Of a stretch of DNA of 34,915 nt, positions 24,300 through 33,241 are shown one piece after another. The notes under the pieces were generated by a model. It saw nothing but the letters and a program-made list of their open reading frames with translations, had not been told where the DNA came from and searched no databases. The stretch comes from Desulfuromonas sp. (lineage in GTDB: Bacteria > Desulfobacterota > Desulfuromonadia > Desulfuromonadales > UBA2294): the NCBI GenBank assembly GCA_002869615.1, contig PKUH01000080.1, positions 1-34,915 of the forward strand, in the 5' to 3' direction. The position numbers and the translations under genes were made by a program. How positions within the stretch are numbered: position 1 is the stretch's first letter; every line of letters begins with the position of its first letter.

Positions 24300-24839
24300 A
24301 TGAACATTCTTTTCCACATATGTTGTGCCAATTGCGCTATCTTTCCAGTCCGTGTCCTGCGGGAACGGAACCACAATCTAACCGGCTATTTTTACAACAA
24401 CAACATTCACCCCTACCGCGAATTCAAAAGACGTCTGGATACCGTCAAGGAGTATGCCGGAAAAATGGAGCTTGATGTCATTTACAATGAAGACTACATG
24501 CTCCGCGAGTTCCTCGAAAATGTCGCCAAGGATCCGGAAAAGAGATGCGATTACTGTTATCGTTCTCGTCTTGAGCAGACCGCAAAGCTTGCTTCAGAAA
24601 ACAATTTTGATGGATTTTCAACCAGCCTGCTTTATTCGCGCTATCAGCAGCATGAACGGATCAGGGAATTTGGTGAAAGCCTCGCTGACAAGTATGAACT
24701 GCAATTCCACTATGAAGACTTCCGAACCGGTTGGCAGGAAGGGATTAACGCGTCGAAAAAAATGGAACTCTACCGTCAGCAATATTGCGGCTGCATCTAT
24801 TCTGAAATGGATCGATATTACCCCTCCAAACGCAACTAG
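24300..24839 (+). CDS. queH: Epoxyqueuosine reductase QueH
   Basis: The protein has 179 residues. The DUF208/QueH cysteines are all present: HICCANC (Cys8, Cys9, Cys12), KRCDYCYRSRL (Cys83, Cys86) and QYCGCIYS (Cys163, Cys165), which bind an Fe-S cluster and a second metal. It performs the last step of tRNA queuosine synthesis, reducing epoxyqueuosine, and replaces cobalamin-dependent QueG in many anaerobes. AGAGG lies before the ATG. The DUF2905 gene starts 11 bases downstream. No other queuosine gene is in the window. Confidence 0.93.
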   Translation: MNILFHICCANCAIFPVRVLRERNHNLTGYFYNNNIHPYREFKRRLDTVKEYAGKMELDVIYNEDYMLREFLENVAKDPEKRCDYCYRSRLEQTAKLASENNFDGFSTSLLYSRYQQHERIREFGESLADKYELQFHYEDFRTGWQEGINASKKMELYRQQYCGCIYSEMDRYYPSKRN

Positions 24840-24850
24840 GAGTCCCAACT

Positions 24851-25060
24851 GTGCCTGCCGGAAAACTCCTGATTATGGCCGGTCTGCTGATCACCTTCAT
24901 CGGCCTGGCCATTACCTTCGGACCGAAAATTCCATGGCTCGGCAAACTTCCTGGCGACATTTATATCAAACGTGAAAATGCCAGTTTCTATTTCCCCGTT
25001 ACAAGCTGCCTGTTGGTCTCGGCATTCATTTCATTGATTCTCTGGTTTTTGAAAAAATGA
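24851..25060 (+). CDS. DUF2905 family small membrane protein
   Basis: The protein has 69 residues and two transmembrane helices (about 6-25 and 47-67) separated by the family's conserved WLGKLPGDIYIKREN loop. The function is unknown. GTG start with AGGAG eight bases upstream. The stop overlaps the ATG of the patatin gene (ATGA), so the three genes queH-DUF2905-patatin form one unit. DUF2905 genes often accompany queuosine and ruv genes, which fits this location. Confidence 0.87.
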   Translation: MPAGKLLIMAGLLITFIGLAITFGPKIPWLGKLPGDIYIKRENASFYFPVTSCLLVSAFISLILWFLKK

Positions 25061-26010
25061 TGATTGAGCCTGAAAAGAAAAGCGGACTGGCAAATCAAAC
25101 TGCCGTTGGCCTGGCTCTCGGCAGTGGCGCCGCCCGGGGCTTGAGCTATATCGGGGTCATTGACGCTCTGGAAAATGCCGGCATCAGGATTCAAATGCTG
25201 GCCGGCACTTCAATCGGCGCCCTGATTGGCGCCCTTTATGCTTCCGGCATCCCGGTCAACCAGATGGAACAAGTCGCCTGCAGCCTGAACTGGCGACGGC
25301 TTGCCAGCCTGATTGATCCGATCATTCCGACATCCGGATTGATTGACGGAAAGAAAGTGACCCGCTTTATCGACGAGTTACTACCGGTGAAATCGTTCGA
25401 GGAGCTAGAGATCCCGCTCGCGGTGACAGCGACCGACATCGAAACCGGAGAACTGATTGTTATCCGCAAGGGGAGTCTCCTCGCAGCGATTGAAGCTGCT
25501 ATTGCATTTCCCGGGATCTTCGCTCCGGTGCAGATCGGCGACCAGTTTCTGGTTGATGGTGGAATATGTGCTCCCGTACCGACCGATGTTGTCAGAAATA
25601 TGGGCGCCGAATACATCATCGGTGTCTGCGCTATTCCGGAAGTCGAAAAGCAGTACAGTGAAGCGATTTCACCAGCCTCGACACAAAAAAGCGACAAGAA
25701 AGGCTTCCTTGAACATTTCAATTCGGAATGGATTGAAAACACCTTCCGGGAAGTCTGGCAGGGGAAAAACAACAAATCAGATAATCGCCCCCAACCCATC
25801 CGAAAGCCCCCCGGGCTCTTCCGGGTTTTCGCACAGAGCGTCGCTATCATGGAGAATCAAATCAACGCGCTTCGCATTGACAAAGATCAGATCGACTTAC
25901 TGATCAGGCCTGAATTAAGAGAGTTCAGGTTACTAGAGTTTCACCGGGCCCGGCAAATCATTGACCGCGGCAAAGAGGCTGCTACGGCAGCTCTGCTTCA
26001 GATAAAATGA
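25057..26010 (+). CDS. Patatin-like phospholipase
   Basis: The protein has 317 residues. The catalytic patatin core is complete: glycine-rich oxyanion loop LGSGAARG (21-28), nucleophile GTSIG with Ser52, and DGG with Asp167 (LVDGGICAPVP). This is the short bacterial RssA/YlbK-like type, with no signal peptide. It should hydrolyse acyl-ester lipids at the cytoplasmic face; the substrate is unknown. Residues about 210-255 form a polar insert (ending RKPPGLFRVF). ATG overlaps the DUF2905 stop. Confidence 0.9.
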   Translation: MMIEPEKKSGLANQTAVGLALGSGAARGLSYIGVIDALENAGIRIQMLAGTSIGALIGALYASGIPVNQMEQVACSLNWRRLASLIDPIIPTSGLIDGKKVTRFIDELLPVKSFEELEIPLAVTATDIETGELIVIRKGSLLAAIEAAIAFPGIFAPVQIGDQFLVDGGICAPVPTDVVRNMGAEYIIGVCAIPEVEKQYSEAISPASTQKSDKKGFLEHFNSEWIENTFREVWQGKNNKSDNRPQPIRKPPGLFRVFAQSVAIMENQINALRIDKDQIDLLIRPELREFRLLEFHRARQIIDRGKEAATAALLQIK

Positions 26011-26019
26011 GCCGAAAAA

Positions 26020-26047
26020 TTGCACCGCCAATTTACTGTGTTAGTAT
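26020..26047 (+). promoter_or_regulatory. Sigma-70 promoter of the phasin gene
   Basis: TTGCAC (26020-26025) and TAGTAT (26042-26047) with a 16-base spacer. A 13-base palindrome, AGTTA-AAA-TAACT (26054-26066), sits just after it near the expected transcription start and could be an operator. AAAGGAGG follows before the ATG. Confidence 0.5.
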
Positions 26048-26085
26048 ATAAATAGTTAAAATAACTGAATTAAAAGGAGGAAAGC

Positions 26086-26391
26086 ATGATAGAACTGTTT
26101 GAAAAAACAATTCTCGCCGGTGTTGGCGCAATCTCATTGAGCCAGAAAAAGGCGGAGGAGATGTTGCAAGAAATGAAAGAGCAGATGAATATCTCGGAGG
26201 ATGAAGGCCGCAAGATTCTGAAACGGCTCGAATCAATAGCCGAAGAGAACAGGAGTAAACTGGAGAAAGCCGCCGAAGAGGAAGTCAGGAAAACCTGCGA
26301 AAGGCTTGGTATCATCACCAAGGATGAACTGGCAACCCTCAAGGGCCGCATCACAAAGCTGGAAAATCGGATTAAAGAACTCGAAAAATAA
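26086..26391 (+). CDS. Phasin-superfamily protein (PhaF/PhaI-like)
   Basis: The protein has 101 residues, almost entirely helical and charged. The hydrophobic start MIELFEKTILAGVGAISLSQKKAEEMLQ is typical of phasin-superfamily proteins, followed by a long amphipathic helix and a C-terminal leucine-zipper-like coiled coil (LATLKGRITKLENRIKELEK). Phasins coat polyhydroxyalkanoate granules, but in deltaproteobacteria such genes are regularly next to aarF/ubiB with no PHA synthase, so a granule role here is unproven. Very strong ribosome-binding site. The next gene begins 27 bases downstream. Confidence 0.75.
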   Translation: MIELFEKTILAGVGAISLSQKKAEEMLQEMKEQMNISEDEGRKILKRLESIAEENRSKLEKAAEEEVRKTCERLGIITKDELATLKGRITKLENRIKELEK

Positions 26392-26418
26392 CGTTCAACC
26401 TGACCAAGATATTATCTG

Positions 26419-28110
26419 ATGCTGACTTTCAAGCGGATTAACCGCAATATCCGTTCAATCCGACGCTACCGGACCATTCTCGGGATCCTCATCAAGTACG
26501 GTTTCGGCCATGTCGTCGAACAGCTCAATATCAACTATTATGTTGAGCTCGGGCGGCGCTTCGTCACCCTCGGCAAGGCGCCCAGGGAGATTGAGCGATT
26601 GAGCGTTCCGGAGCGGTTGCGCCTGGCGATGGAAGAGCTCGGCCCCTCTTTCGTCAAACTGGGCCAGATCATATCGACCCGTCCCGACCTGATTCCCCGG
26701 GAATACACCGACGAATTTCGTAAACTTCAGGATGATGTCCCACCGGAGAAGTTCGAAGCGATTCAGGACGTCATCAAAAAGGAATTTGGTCTAACACCTG
26801 ATGAACTGTTCGCCACATTCGACCCTGAACCGCTGGCGGCGGCCTCCATAGCCCAGGTTCACCGGGCGACTCTTGAATCGGGCGAAGAGGTCGTTGTCAA
26901 GATCAGACGACCGAAAATAGAGGTTGTTCTAGAAACAGACCTCGACATTCTGACCGGGCTTGCCTACCTGGTCGAGAACCACATCGAGACTGAGATGATT
27001 GCCGATCCATTGGCTATCGTCCGGGAGTTCCGGCGGGTTATCAACCGCGAGCTCGACTTCAGCCGGGAAGGCCACACGATCGATCGCTTCCGGGAAAATT
27101 TCAGGGGGGATGAAACCTTCAGTGTCCCCAATGTTTACTGGAAGTTTACCGGCCACACCGTGTTGACCATGGACTATCTCGAAGGGGTCAAAGTCAGTGA
27201 AATCAAACAACTCGAAACCGCAGGGTACGATCCCTCTGTCATTGCCAAACGGGGGGCCGACGTCTTCCTTAAGCAGGTCCTTGAATACGGACTTTTTCAT
27301 GGAGATCCCCACCCCGGCAACGTCTTTATTCTTCCTGAAAACAGAATTGCCATGCTCGATTTCGGCATGGTCGGGCATCTCGATGACACCCTCAAGTATC
27401 AACTGGTCGATCTTCTGGTTTCGTTAACCGAGCGGGACGTCGATCATATCATGCATCAACTACTCTTCTCGGGTGAAATTGCCGATGAAACCGACCGCCG
27501 CCAGTTGAAAAGAGAGCTCAGTGAATTCATCGATGAAAACTACGAGATCCCTCTGCGAATGCTTAAAGCCGGTCGCCTGCTGACCGAATTCGTTGAAATC
27601 CTCCAGAGACACAGGATCAAGTTCCCGCCGGATCTGATACTGCTCGGCAAGGCCCTGGTTACCATGGAAGGCATCGGTCGACAGCTTGATCCGGAGTTCA
27701 ACATGATCGCTCACCTCAAACCTTTCGTCGAACGGATGCTACGCGAGCGAATGGCTCCGGGGAATGTGACCAAGGAGGCTATACGGACCAGCCATTCGTA
27801 TTTCAAACTGTTCCGTACTCTGCCGGGCGACATCAAGGAATTTATAAACAGAATCAATCGTAATCGCTTCAAAGTTACCCTGGAGCATAAAGGTCTCGAC
27901 AAACTGATATCCGATCTCGACCGTTCGAGCAACCGTATCTCGTTCAGCATGCTGGTCGGCTCGATCATCATCGGCTCATCTCTGGTCATCCTGACTGACA
28001 AGGGACCACAGTTGTTCGGGTTCCCGGTACTCGGCCTTCTCGGGTACTCCATAGCCGGCATTCTCGGTCTCTGGCTGGCGATTGGCATCCTCCGCTCCGG
28101 ACGCCTTTAG
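26419..28110 (+). CDS. ABC1/AarF/UbiB family atypical kinase
   Basis: The protein has 563 residues. Family motifs in order: the KxGQ-type block ELGPSFVKLGQIISTRPDLIP (about 73-94), the Ala-rich nucleotide loop PLAAASIAQVHRA, catalytic Lys in VVVKIRRP, GLFHGDPHPGN (catalytic loop) and MLDFGMVG (metal-binding DFG). Two hydrophobic helices close the protein (about 516-535 and 540-560), anchoring it to the inner membrane. UbiB-type proteins bind ATP and support ubiquinone or related isoprenoid-lipid metabolism; here menaquinone is the likelier quinone, which is inference. It is co-transcribed with the phasin gene. Confidence 0.9.
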   Translation: MLTFKRINRNIRSIRRYRTILGILIKYGFGHVVEQLNINYYVELGRRFVTLGKAPREIERLSVPERLRLAMEELGPSFVKLGQIISTRPDLIPREYTDEFRKLQDDVPPEKFEAIQDVIKKEFGLTPDELFATFDPEPLAAASIAQVHRATLESGEEVVVKIRRPKIEVVLETDLDILTGLAYLVENHIETEMIADPLAIVREFRRVINRELDFSREGHTIDRFRENFRGDETFSVPNVYWKFTGHTVLTMDYLEGVKVSEIKQLETAGYDPSVIAKRGADVFLKQVLEYGLFHGDPHPGNVFILPENRIAMLDFGMVGHLDDTLKYQLVDLLVSLTERDVDHIMHQLLFSGEIADETDRRQLKRELSEFIDENYEIPLRMLKAGRLLTEFVEILQRHRIKFPPDLILLGKALVTMEGIGRQLDPEFNMIAHLKPFVERMLRERMAPGNVTKEAIRTSHSYFKLFRTLPGDIKEFINRINRNRFKVTLEHKGLDKLISDLDRSSNRISFSMLVGSIIIGSSLVILTDKGPQLFGFPVLGLLGYSIAGILGLWLAIGILRSGRL

Positions 28111-28325
28111 ATAGAACCGTATTCAAAAGATACTGTGTCAACCGAACCACATTATGATTGTGCATATCTGCAACACAATCCTTCCCAAACTGATCTGCAA
28201 TACTGAAATTCCGAAAAAGATCAACAAATACGCGCTGTTAAAAAACAATAAATTTTTGGCACAAAGATTGTATGTATTGTTTCAATATACGAAAATAATA
28301 ATACAAATAACAGGATCGAAGAGTA

Positions 28326-29258
28326 ATTATTTTCCAACGCACAATCAGTAAAGCGGTAGAATTCTCCGGCATTGGACTGCACACCGGTGACACCATTCAT
28401 GTCAAGCTTCGCCCGGCCGATGCCAATAACGGAATTCTCTTTCATCGCAGTGCGGGCGACCGAACGATAACGATCAAGGCCTGTTCTGAAAATGTTGTCG
28501 ATACGCGCTTGGCGACGGTTCTCGGCAAAGGTGACCTCAAGGTTTCGACGGTCGAACATCTGATGGCTGCACTCTACGCCTTCGGTGTCGACAACCTTCA
28601 TATAGACATAGATGGTCCGGAAGTTCCGGTCATGGACGGTAGCGCCGCAGAATTCGTAAAAATTATTAACGATGCCGGCCTGACTAACCTGGCCCAGAGC
28701 CGGAAGTATCTGGCTATCCGCAAGCCAATTTCGGTGGTTGACGGAGAAAAAAGAATCAGTATTATTCCGTCACGCTTTTTCCGGGTTACGTCAGATATCG
28801 CTTTTGATCATCCTAGCATTGCCCTGCAGAACCGGTCGGTAAAACTCTCGGCTGAGACCTTTACCCGGGATATCGCCCGCGCCAGAACCTTTGGCTTCCT
28901 CAAGGAAGTCGAATATCTCAAGGCCAACGGCCTTGCACGCGGCGGTTCTCTCGACAACGCTGTTGTGATAGATGATGATGGCGTCATGAATCCGGACGGG
29001 CTTCGCTACTCGGACGAATTCGTCCGGCACAAGATTCTCGATACCATTGGTGATTTCAGTCTGGCCGGCTATCCGATTCTCGGCCATATCCGGACCTACA
29101 AATCGGGTCACGACATCAATCACAAAACCGTTGAAAAAATTCTTGAGTCAACTGACTGTTGGCAGCTGATCGAGTTCAGTGACGACGACCTGCGGATGGC
29201 CCTGCACACTGAGCCAACCCTTGCGGCCAGCAGCGAACTCGCGCTTGAAAAAATCTGA
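28326..29258 (+). CDS. lpxC: UDP-3-O-acyl-N-acetylglucosamine deacetylase LpxC, ATT start
   Basis: The protein has 310 residues, the usual length. The conserved beginning xIFQRTISKAVEFSGIGLHTG is encoded from 28326, but the only codons there are ATT-ATT. The frame is open back to 28311 with no ATG, GTG, TTG or CTG before the conserved start, and the first of the usual starts is TTG 28509, which would delete 61 essential residues. Zinc ligands are His78 (STVEHLMAAL), His235 and Asp239 (RHKILDTIGD); His262 (YKSGHDINH) is the catalytic base. LpxC performs the committed step of lipid A synthesis. AGGA (28312-28315) and GAAGAG (28318-28323) could serve as ribosome-binding sites. ATT 28329 is the alternative start. 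Confidence 0.9.
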   Translation: MIFQRTISKAVEFSGIGLHTGDTIHVKLRPADANNGILFHRSAGDRTITIKACSENVVDTRLATVLGKGDLKVSTVEHLMAALYAFGVDNLHIDIDGPEVPVMDGSAAEFVKIINDAGLTNLAQSRKYLAIRKPISVVDGEKRISIIPSRFFRVTSDIAFDHPSIALQNRSVKLSAETFTRDIARARTFGFLKEVEYLKANGLARGGSLDNAVVIDDDGVMNPDGLRYSDEFVRHKILDTIGDFSLAGYPILGHIRTYKSGHDINHKTVEKILESTDCWQLIEFSDDDLRMALHTEPTLAASSELALEKI

Positions 29259-29280
29259 CCATCAACTGTTCAAGATCCCA

Positions 29281-29307
29281 AAGGCAGCCTTTTCGGCTGC
29301 CTTTTTT
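29281..29307 (+). terminator. Rho-independent terminator of lpxC
   Basis: AAGGCAGCC (29281-29289) pairs perfectly with GGCTGCCTT (29295-29303) around TTTTC, followed by T residues. Confidence 0.92.
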
Positions 29308-29318
29308 ATTTGGAGACC

Positions 29319-29348
29319 TTGCCAAACATAACTAAACTGTCCTATTAT
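29319..29348 (+). promoter_or_regulatory. Promoter of the NtrY/NtrX-like pair
   Basis: TTGCCA (29319-29324) and TATTAT (29343-29348) with an 18-base spacer, about 35 bases before the kinase ATG. ACTAAA (29331-29336) and TTTAGT (29355-29360) form an inverted repeat around the -10 element. Confidence 0.5.
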
Positions 29349-29382
29349 CAAGTATTTAGTTAAGAAAGACAGTGATCCGGCC

Positions 29383-31644
29383 ATGACAGAAGAGAAGACT
29401 GAAAATAAACATGAGCAGGTAGCTCCATCCAGACCGCCAAGGCGGAAGCGGGAATGGATCATTACCCTTGTCGTGTTTCTGCTTCTTATTATTTTTACCC
29501 GCTTTGAAACGCAGCTGTTCGAGCTGACGGCCAAACTACCCTTATCGAACAGCATCCTCGTTCTGGCAATCATTAATCTGAACATTCTGCTGATTATCAT
29601 TTTTCTTTTTCTGATTTTCAGGAATCTGTTCAAACTTCTGCTTGAACGTCGGCGGGCCGTACCCGGAGCCAAACTCCGCACCAAGCTCGTCGTCACGTTT
29701 ATAGCCCTGTCACTGATTCCGACCATGCTGCTTTATTTTGTTTCAGCCGGTTTTATTACCAGCTCAATTGAAAACTGGTTTAACCAGCAAATTGAGTCAT
29801 CACTCCAGGAATCGCTGAACGTTGCCCAGACTTACTATAAGAATTCTGCGGCTAACGCTTTATATTACGCCGACCAGATCGCAACGACGATCAAGGATCA
29901 GCGCCTGCTCAAGGAGGAAAACCTTAATCAGCTCGAATCATTTGTCCAGAAAAAGCAGACTGAATACAATCTCGGAATCGTTGAAGTCTTTTCATCGACC
30001 TTTGAGGAACTGGTCCGATCAACCAATCCGAAAGTGCCGACATCGGAGTTTTCCGATCCGGGTTCGGATAACATCAAGGAGGCCCTTGAAGGGAGCCGCT
30101 TCAGTCGCATAACCCCGATCGGCAAGGCCGACCTGATCCGCGGTGTCGTACCAATCTACTCCAACTGGAATCCGAACGATGTTGTCGGTGTTGTCGTTGT
30201 TAACTATTATGTTCCCTACTCACTGGTCAACAAGATGAAGGAAATCTCTAATTCCTACGAACAGTTTAAAAACACCAAGCTGCTCAAGGGAAACATCAAA
30301 TCGGGATATCTTGTTTTTCTGTTACTGATTGCCCTGGTCATCATATTCCTCGCTACCTGGTTCGGGTTTCATCTGGCTCGAGGTATAACTGTTCCGATCC
30401 AGGATCTGGCGGTGGCGACCAAAAGCGTCGCCGAAGGCAACCTTGATGTTAAACTCGATGTTACAAGTGATGACGAGGTCGGCTCGCTCGTCAATTCATT
30501 CAACACCATGACATCGGATCTGCGCGCCGGACTGGAAAAGTTAACTGAGGCCAACATCGAGCTGCAATCATCGAACCTTGAGCTAGACCAGCGTCGCCGT
30601 TACATGGAGACGATACTGGGCAATGTCACGGCCGGGATAATTTCAGTCGATCAACATGGCCGCCTGACAACAGTCAACGCAGCTGCCGTGACTCTTTTGA
30701 GAATTGATGCGACAAAAGTCCTCGGCAAAAATTTCCGGGAAATCCTCAATGACGATCATCAACCTCTGGTACTGGAAATTCTTGCTGAACTCAAAGCCTC
30801 CGGCAAGGATTCAATCCGCAAGCAGTTGACCTTAACCGTTGGCGAAGCAAAATTGACGCTGGTCGTTACGGTGACCAATTTACATGATGAGAATAACGAA
30901 TTCATCGGTACGGTCGTTATCTTTGACGACCTGACTCAACTGATGAAGGCCCAACGCATGGCGGCATGGCGTGAAGTTGCCCGACGCATCGCGCACGAGA
31001 TCAAAAATCCACTGACTCCGATCCAGCTCTCGGCGCAGCGGTTGCGGCGTAAATATCTCGACAAATTTGAGGGCGATGACACTGTATTTGATGATTGCAC
31101 CAATCTGATTGTCAAGCAGGTGGATGAATTGAAAAACCTGGTCAATGAATTCTCCAACTTTGCCCGAATGCCGGCCAGCAATCCGAGTCCGAACCAGTTG
31201 AATGAGGTCCTGTCAGAGGCGCTGAGGCTTTACCAGGAAGGGCACAAGAATATAAATTTCTCGCTCGATCAGGATCAGTCTATGCCGGTATTCAATCTCG
31301 ATCACGATCAGATCAAGCGGGCAATTATCAATCTTCTTGATAATGCTGTCAGCGCCGTTAATGCCAAAACCGGAGAGATTAAAGTCAGCAGCAGTTACAA
31401 TCGCGCTCTGCAAATGGCAATCTTTACCATCAGCGACAACGGTTGCGGCATCCCGCCGGAAGACAAGCCTCGATTGTTTGAACCTTATTTTTCAACCAAG
31501 AAATCAGGCACCGGTCTCGGCCTGGCAATTGTTTCGACAATCATTTCGGACCATAACGGATATATCAGAGTCAAAGACAACCTCCCCAACGGAACTTCAT
31601 TTATCGTAGAATTGCCGGTCAGTGGCGATACCCTGAACACTTGA
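29383..31644 (+). CDS. NtrY-like membrane sensor histidine kinase
   Basis: The protein has 753 residues. Four transmembrane helices are visible (about 25-45, 52-80, 100-125 and 305-330), with a periplasmic sensor region between the last two. Then come HAMP (about 330-385), PAS (about 405-510), HisKA with phospho-acceptor His538 in RRIAHEIKNPLTP, and a HATPase_c domain with N box LLDNAVSAV, DNGCGIPPEDKPRLFEPYFS and GTGLGLAIV. This architecture matches NtrY-type kinases. The signal is unknown; nitrogen control is only a name-based guess, and other members respond to redox or envelope cues. The cognate sigma-54 activator follows after eight bases. Confidence 0.92.
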   Translation: MTEEKTENKHEQVAPSRPPRRKREWIITLVVFLLLIIFTRFETQLFELTAKLPLSNSILVLAIINLNILLIIIFLFLIFRNLFKLLLERRRAVPGAKLRTKLVVTFIALSLIPTMLLYFVSAGFITSSIENWFNQQIESSLQESLNVAQTYYKNSAANALYYADQIATTIKDQRLLKEENLNQLESFVQKKQTEYNLGIVEVFSSTFEELVRSTNPKVPTSEFSDPGSDNIKEALEGSRFSRITPIGKADLIRGVVPIYSNWNPNDVVGVVVVNYYVPYSLVNKMKEISNSYEQFKNTKLLKGNIKSGYLVFLLLIALVIIFLATWFGFHLARGITVPIQDLAVATKSVAEGNLDVKLDVTSDDEVGSLVNSFNTMTSDLRAGLEKLTEANIELQSSNLELDQRRRYMETILGNVTAGIISVDQHGRLTTVNAAAVTLLRIDATKVLGKNFREILNDDHQPLVLEILAELKASGKDSIRKQLTLTVGEAKLTLVVTVTNLHDENNEFIGTVVIFDDLTQLMKAQRMAAWREVARRIAHEIKNPLTPIQLSAQRLRRKYLDKFEGDDTVFDDCTNLIVKQVDELKNLVNEFSNFARMPASNPSPNQLNEVLSEALRLYQEGHKNINFSLDQDQSMPVFNLDHDQIKRAIINLLDNAVSAVNAKTGEIKVSSSYNRALQMAIFTISDNGCGIPPEDKPRLFEPYFSTKKSGTGLGLAIVSTIISDHNGYIRVKDNLPNGTSFIVELPVSGDTLNT

Positions 31645-31652
31645 GATGAATT

Positions 31653-33035
31653 ATGAGCAAAATGAATACAATCCTGATCATCGATGACGAAGAAAACATT
31701 CGTAAAAGCCTGGTCGGCATCCTGCAAGACGAGGGGTTTACGCCGATGGTTGCCGAAAATGGTGAAAAAGGTCTGGAAATGGTCCGCATGGAAGGCCCCG
31801 ATCTGGTCTTGCTTGACATCTGGATGCCCGGTATGGATGGCATTGAAACACTAAAAAAAATCAAGGCCGAAACACCTGATCAGCCGGTCGTTATGATGAG
31901 CGGCCACGGGACCATTGAAACAGCCGTCAAGGCGACCAAGCATGGTGCCTTTGATTTCATCGAAAAGCCACTTTCGCTCGAAAAGGTTCTGCATTCGATC
32001 CAGCAAGCCGCAAAAATGAATGAATTGGTCGAAGAGAACCGGGCGCTGAAGGAGACCATCGCCAAGGACCATGAGATGATCGGTGACAGCCAGCCGATTA
32101 TTGACCTTAAACAGCAGATCGACATGGCCGCACCGACTTCCGGCTGGGTATTAATTACCGGTGAAAACGGCACCGGCAAAGAACTGGTCGCCCGCTCAAT
32201 CCACCTCAATTCGTTGCGCAAAGCAAAACCCTTCATCGAGGTCAACTGTGCCGCCATCACAGAAGAATTAATCGAATCCGAACTCTTCGGTCACGAGAAA
32301 GGTGCATTTACCGGCGCCACAACCCAACGCAAAGGCAAATTCGACCAGGCCAATGGCGGGACTCTCTTCCTTGACGAAATCGGTGATATGAGCCTGAAAA
32401 CCCAGGCTAAAATTCTGCGCATCCTGCAAGAGCACAAATTCGAACGGGTCGGCGGCAATCGAACCATCGAGGTTGATGTTCGGGTTATCGCTGCGACTAA
32501 CAAAGATCTCGAAGAAGAGATCAAAGAAGGAAACTTTCGCGAAGACCTCTATTATCGACTTAATGTCCTCCCCTTTCATGTGCCGCCTCTGCGTGAACGG
32601 GTCAACGATGTGCAGGCACTTGCCATGCATTTTCTCGAGTTCTTCTGCCAGAAAGAAGGCAAAAAAGCAAAGAAGTTGTCTGCCGAATCGCTCAACCTTT
32701 TAGCGCAATATTCCTGGCCGGGTAACGTACGCGAGCTCAAAAATATCATCGAAAGACTCGCCATCATGACGGTTGATGAAATTATCGAACCGCAACACTT
32801 GCCAACTGTCATCGTTAAAAAGCAGAACAGTTCCGATAGCCTTTATACCAATATGGCGAACCAGGACGACAATTTCCGTAGCGCCCGGGAGTTGTTTGAG
32901 AAGGCGTTTATTACCCAGAAGCTGCAGGAAAACAACTGGAACGTATCGAAGACCGCCGAGATGATTGAGATTGAACGCTCAAACCTGCATCGGAAGATAA
33001 AATCGTATGGGATTGAATTAAAAAAGGGGAGCTAA
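31653..33035 (+). CDS. Sigma-54-dependent response regulator, NtrX/NtrC family
   Basis: The protein has 460 residues. The receiver domain (about 5-120) has the acidic pair Asp11/Asp12, phospho-acceptor Asp55 (LVLLDIWMPGMDG) and Lys105 (FIEKPLS). The AAA+ domain (about 140-375) carries Walker A GENGTGKE, the sigma-54-contacting loop GAFTGA, Walker B GGTLFLDEIGD and the arginine-finger block FREDLYYRLNVLP. A Fis-type helix-turn-helix ends the protein (NVSKTAEMIEIERSNLHRKIKSYGI). It should activate sigma-54 promoters when phosphorylated by the upstream kinase. GAGATG lies before the ATG. Confidence 0.95.
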   Translation: MSKMNTILIIDDEENIRKSLVGILQDEGFTPMVAENGEKGLEMVRMEGPDLVLLDIWMPGMDGIETLKKIKAETPDQPVVMMSGHGTIETAVKATKHGAFDFIEKPLSLEKVLHSIQQAAKMNELVEENRALKETIAKDHEMIGDSQPIIDLKQQIDMAAPTSGWVLITGENGTGKELVARSIHLNSLRKAKPFIEVNCAAITEELIESELFGHEKGAFTGATTQRKGKFDQANGGTLFLDEIGDMSLKTQAKILRILQEHKFERVGGNRTIEVDVRVIAATNKDLEEEIKEGNFREDLYYRLNVLPFHVPPLRERVNDVQALAMHFLEFFCQKEGKKAKKLSAESLNLLAQYSWPGNVRELKNIIERLAIMTVDEIIEPQHLPTVIVKKQNSSDSLYTNMANQDDNFRSARELFEKAFITQKLQENNWNVSKTAEMIEIERSNLHRKIKSYGIELKKGS

Positions 33036-33241
33036 TTCCGGTTGCTGGTTTGCGCAAATGAAACTTAAAGAGGGAAGCGGCCTGACTGATAGCATTTCCC
33101 AGGTCCGACCACGCACTTTCTGTTCCGTCTTATAAACAGACCAGGCGTTGACGCCGGCAGCAAGCAATTGTCCGAACTTCACCTCGGCCGACTTTTCATT
33201 TCCTCAAGGATCTTTATCTCTTCGGCAGAATTGATCTCGGC

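Noticed and set aside
26054-26066. AGTTA-AAA-TAACT as the same operator as 6912-6937
   Set aside because: The shared AGTTA/TAACT arms have different spacings, and such AT-rich matches arise easily by chance.
28509-29258. LpxC starting at TTG 28509
   Set aside because: It would delete the conserved first 61 residues, which are perfectly encoded upstream.
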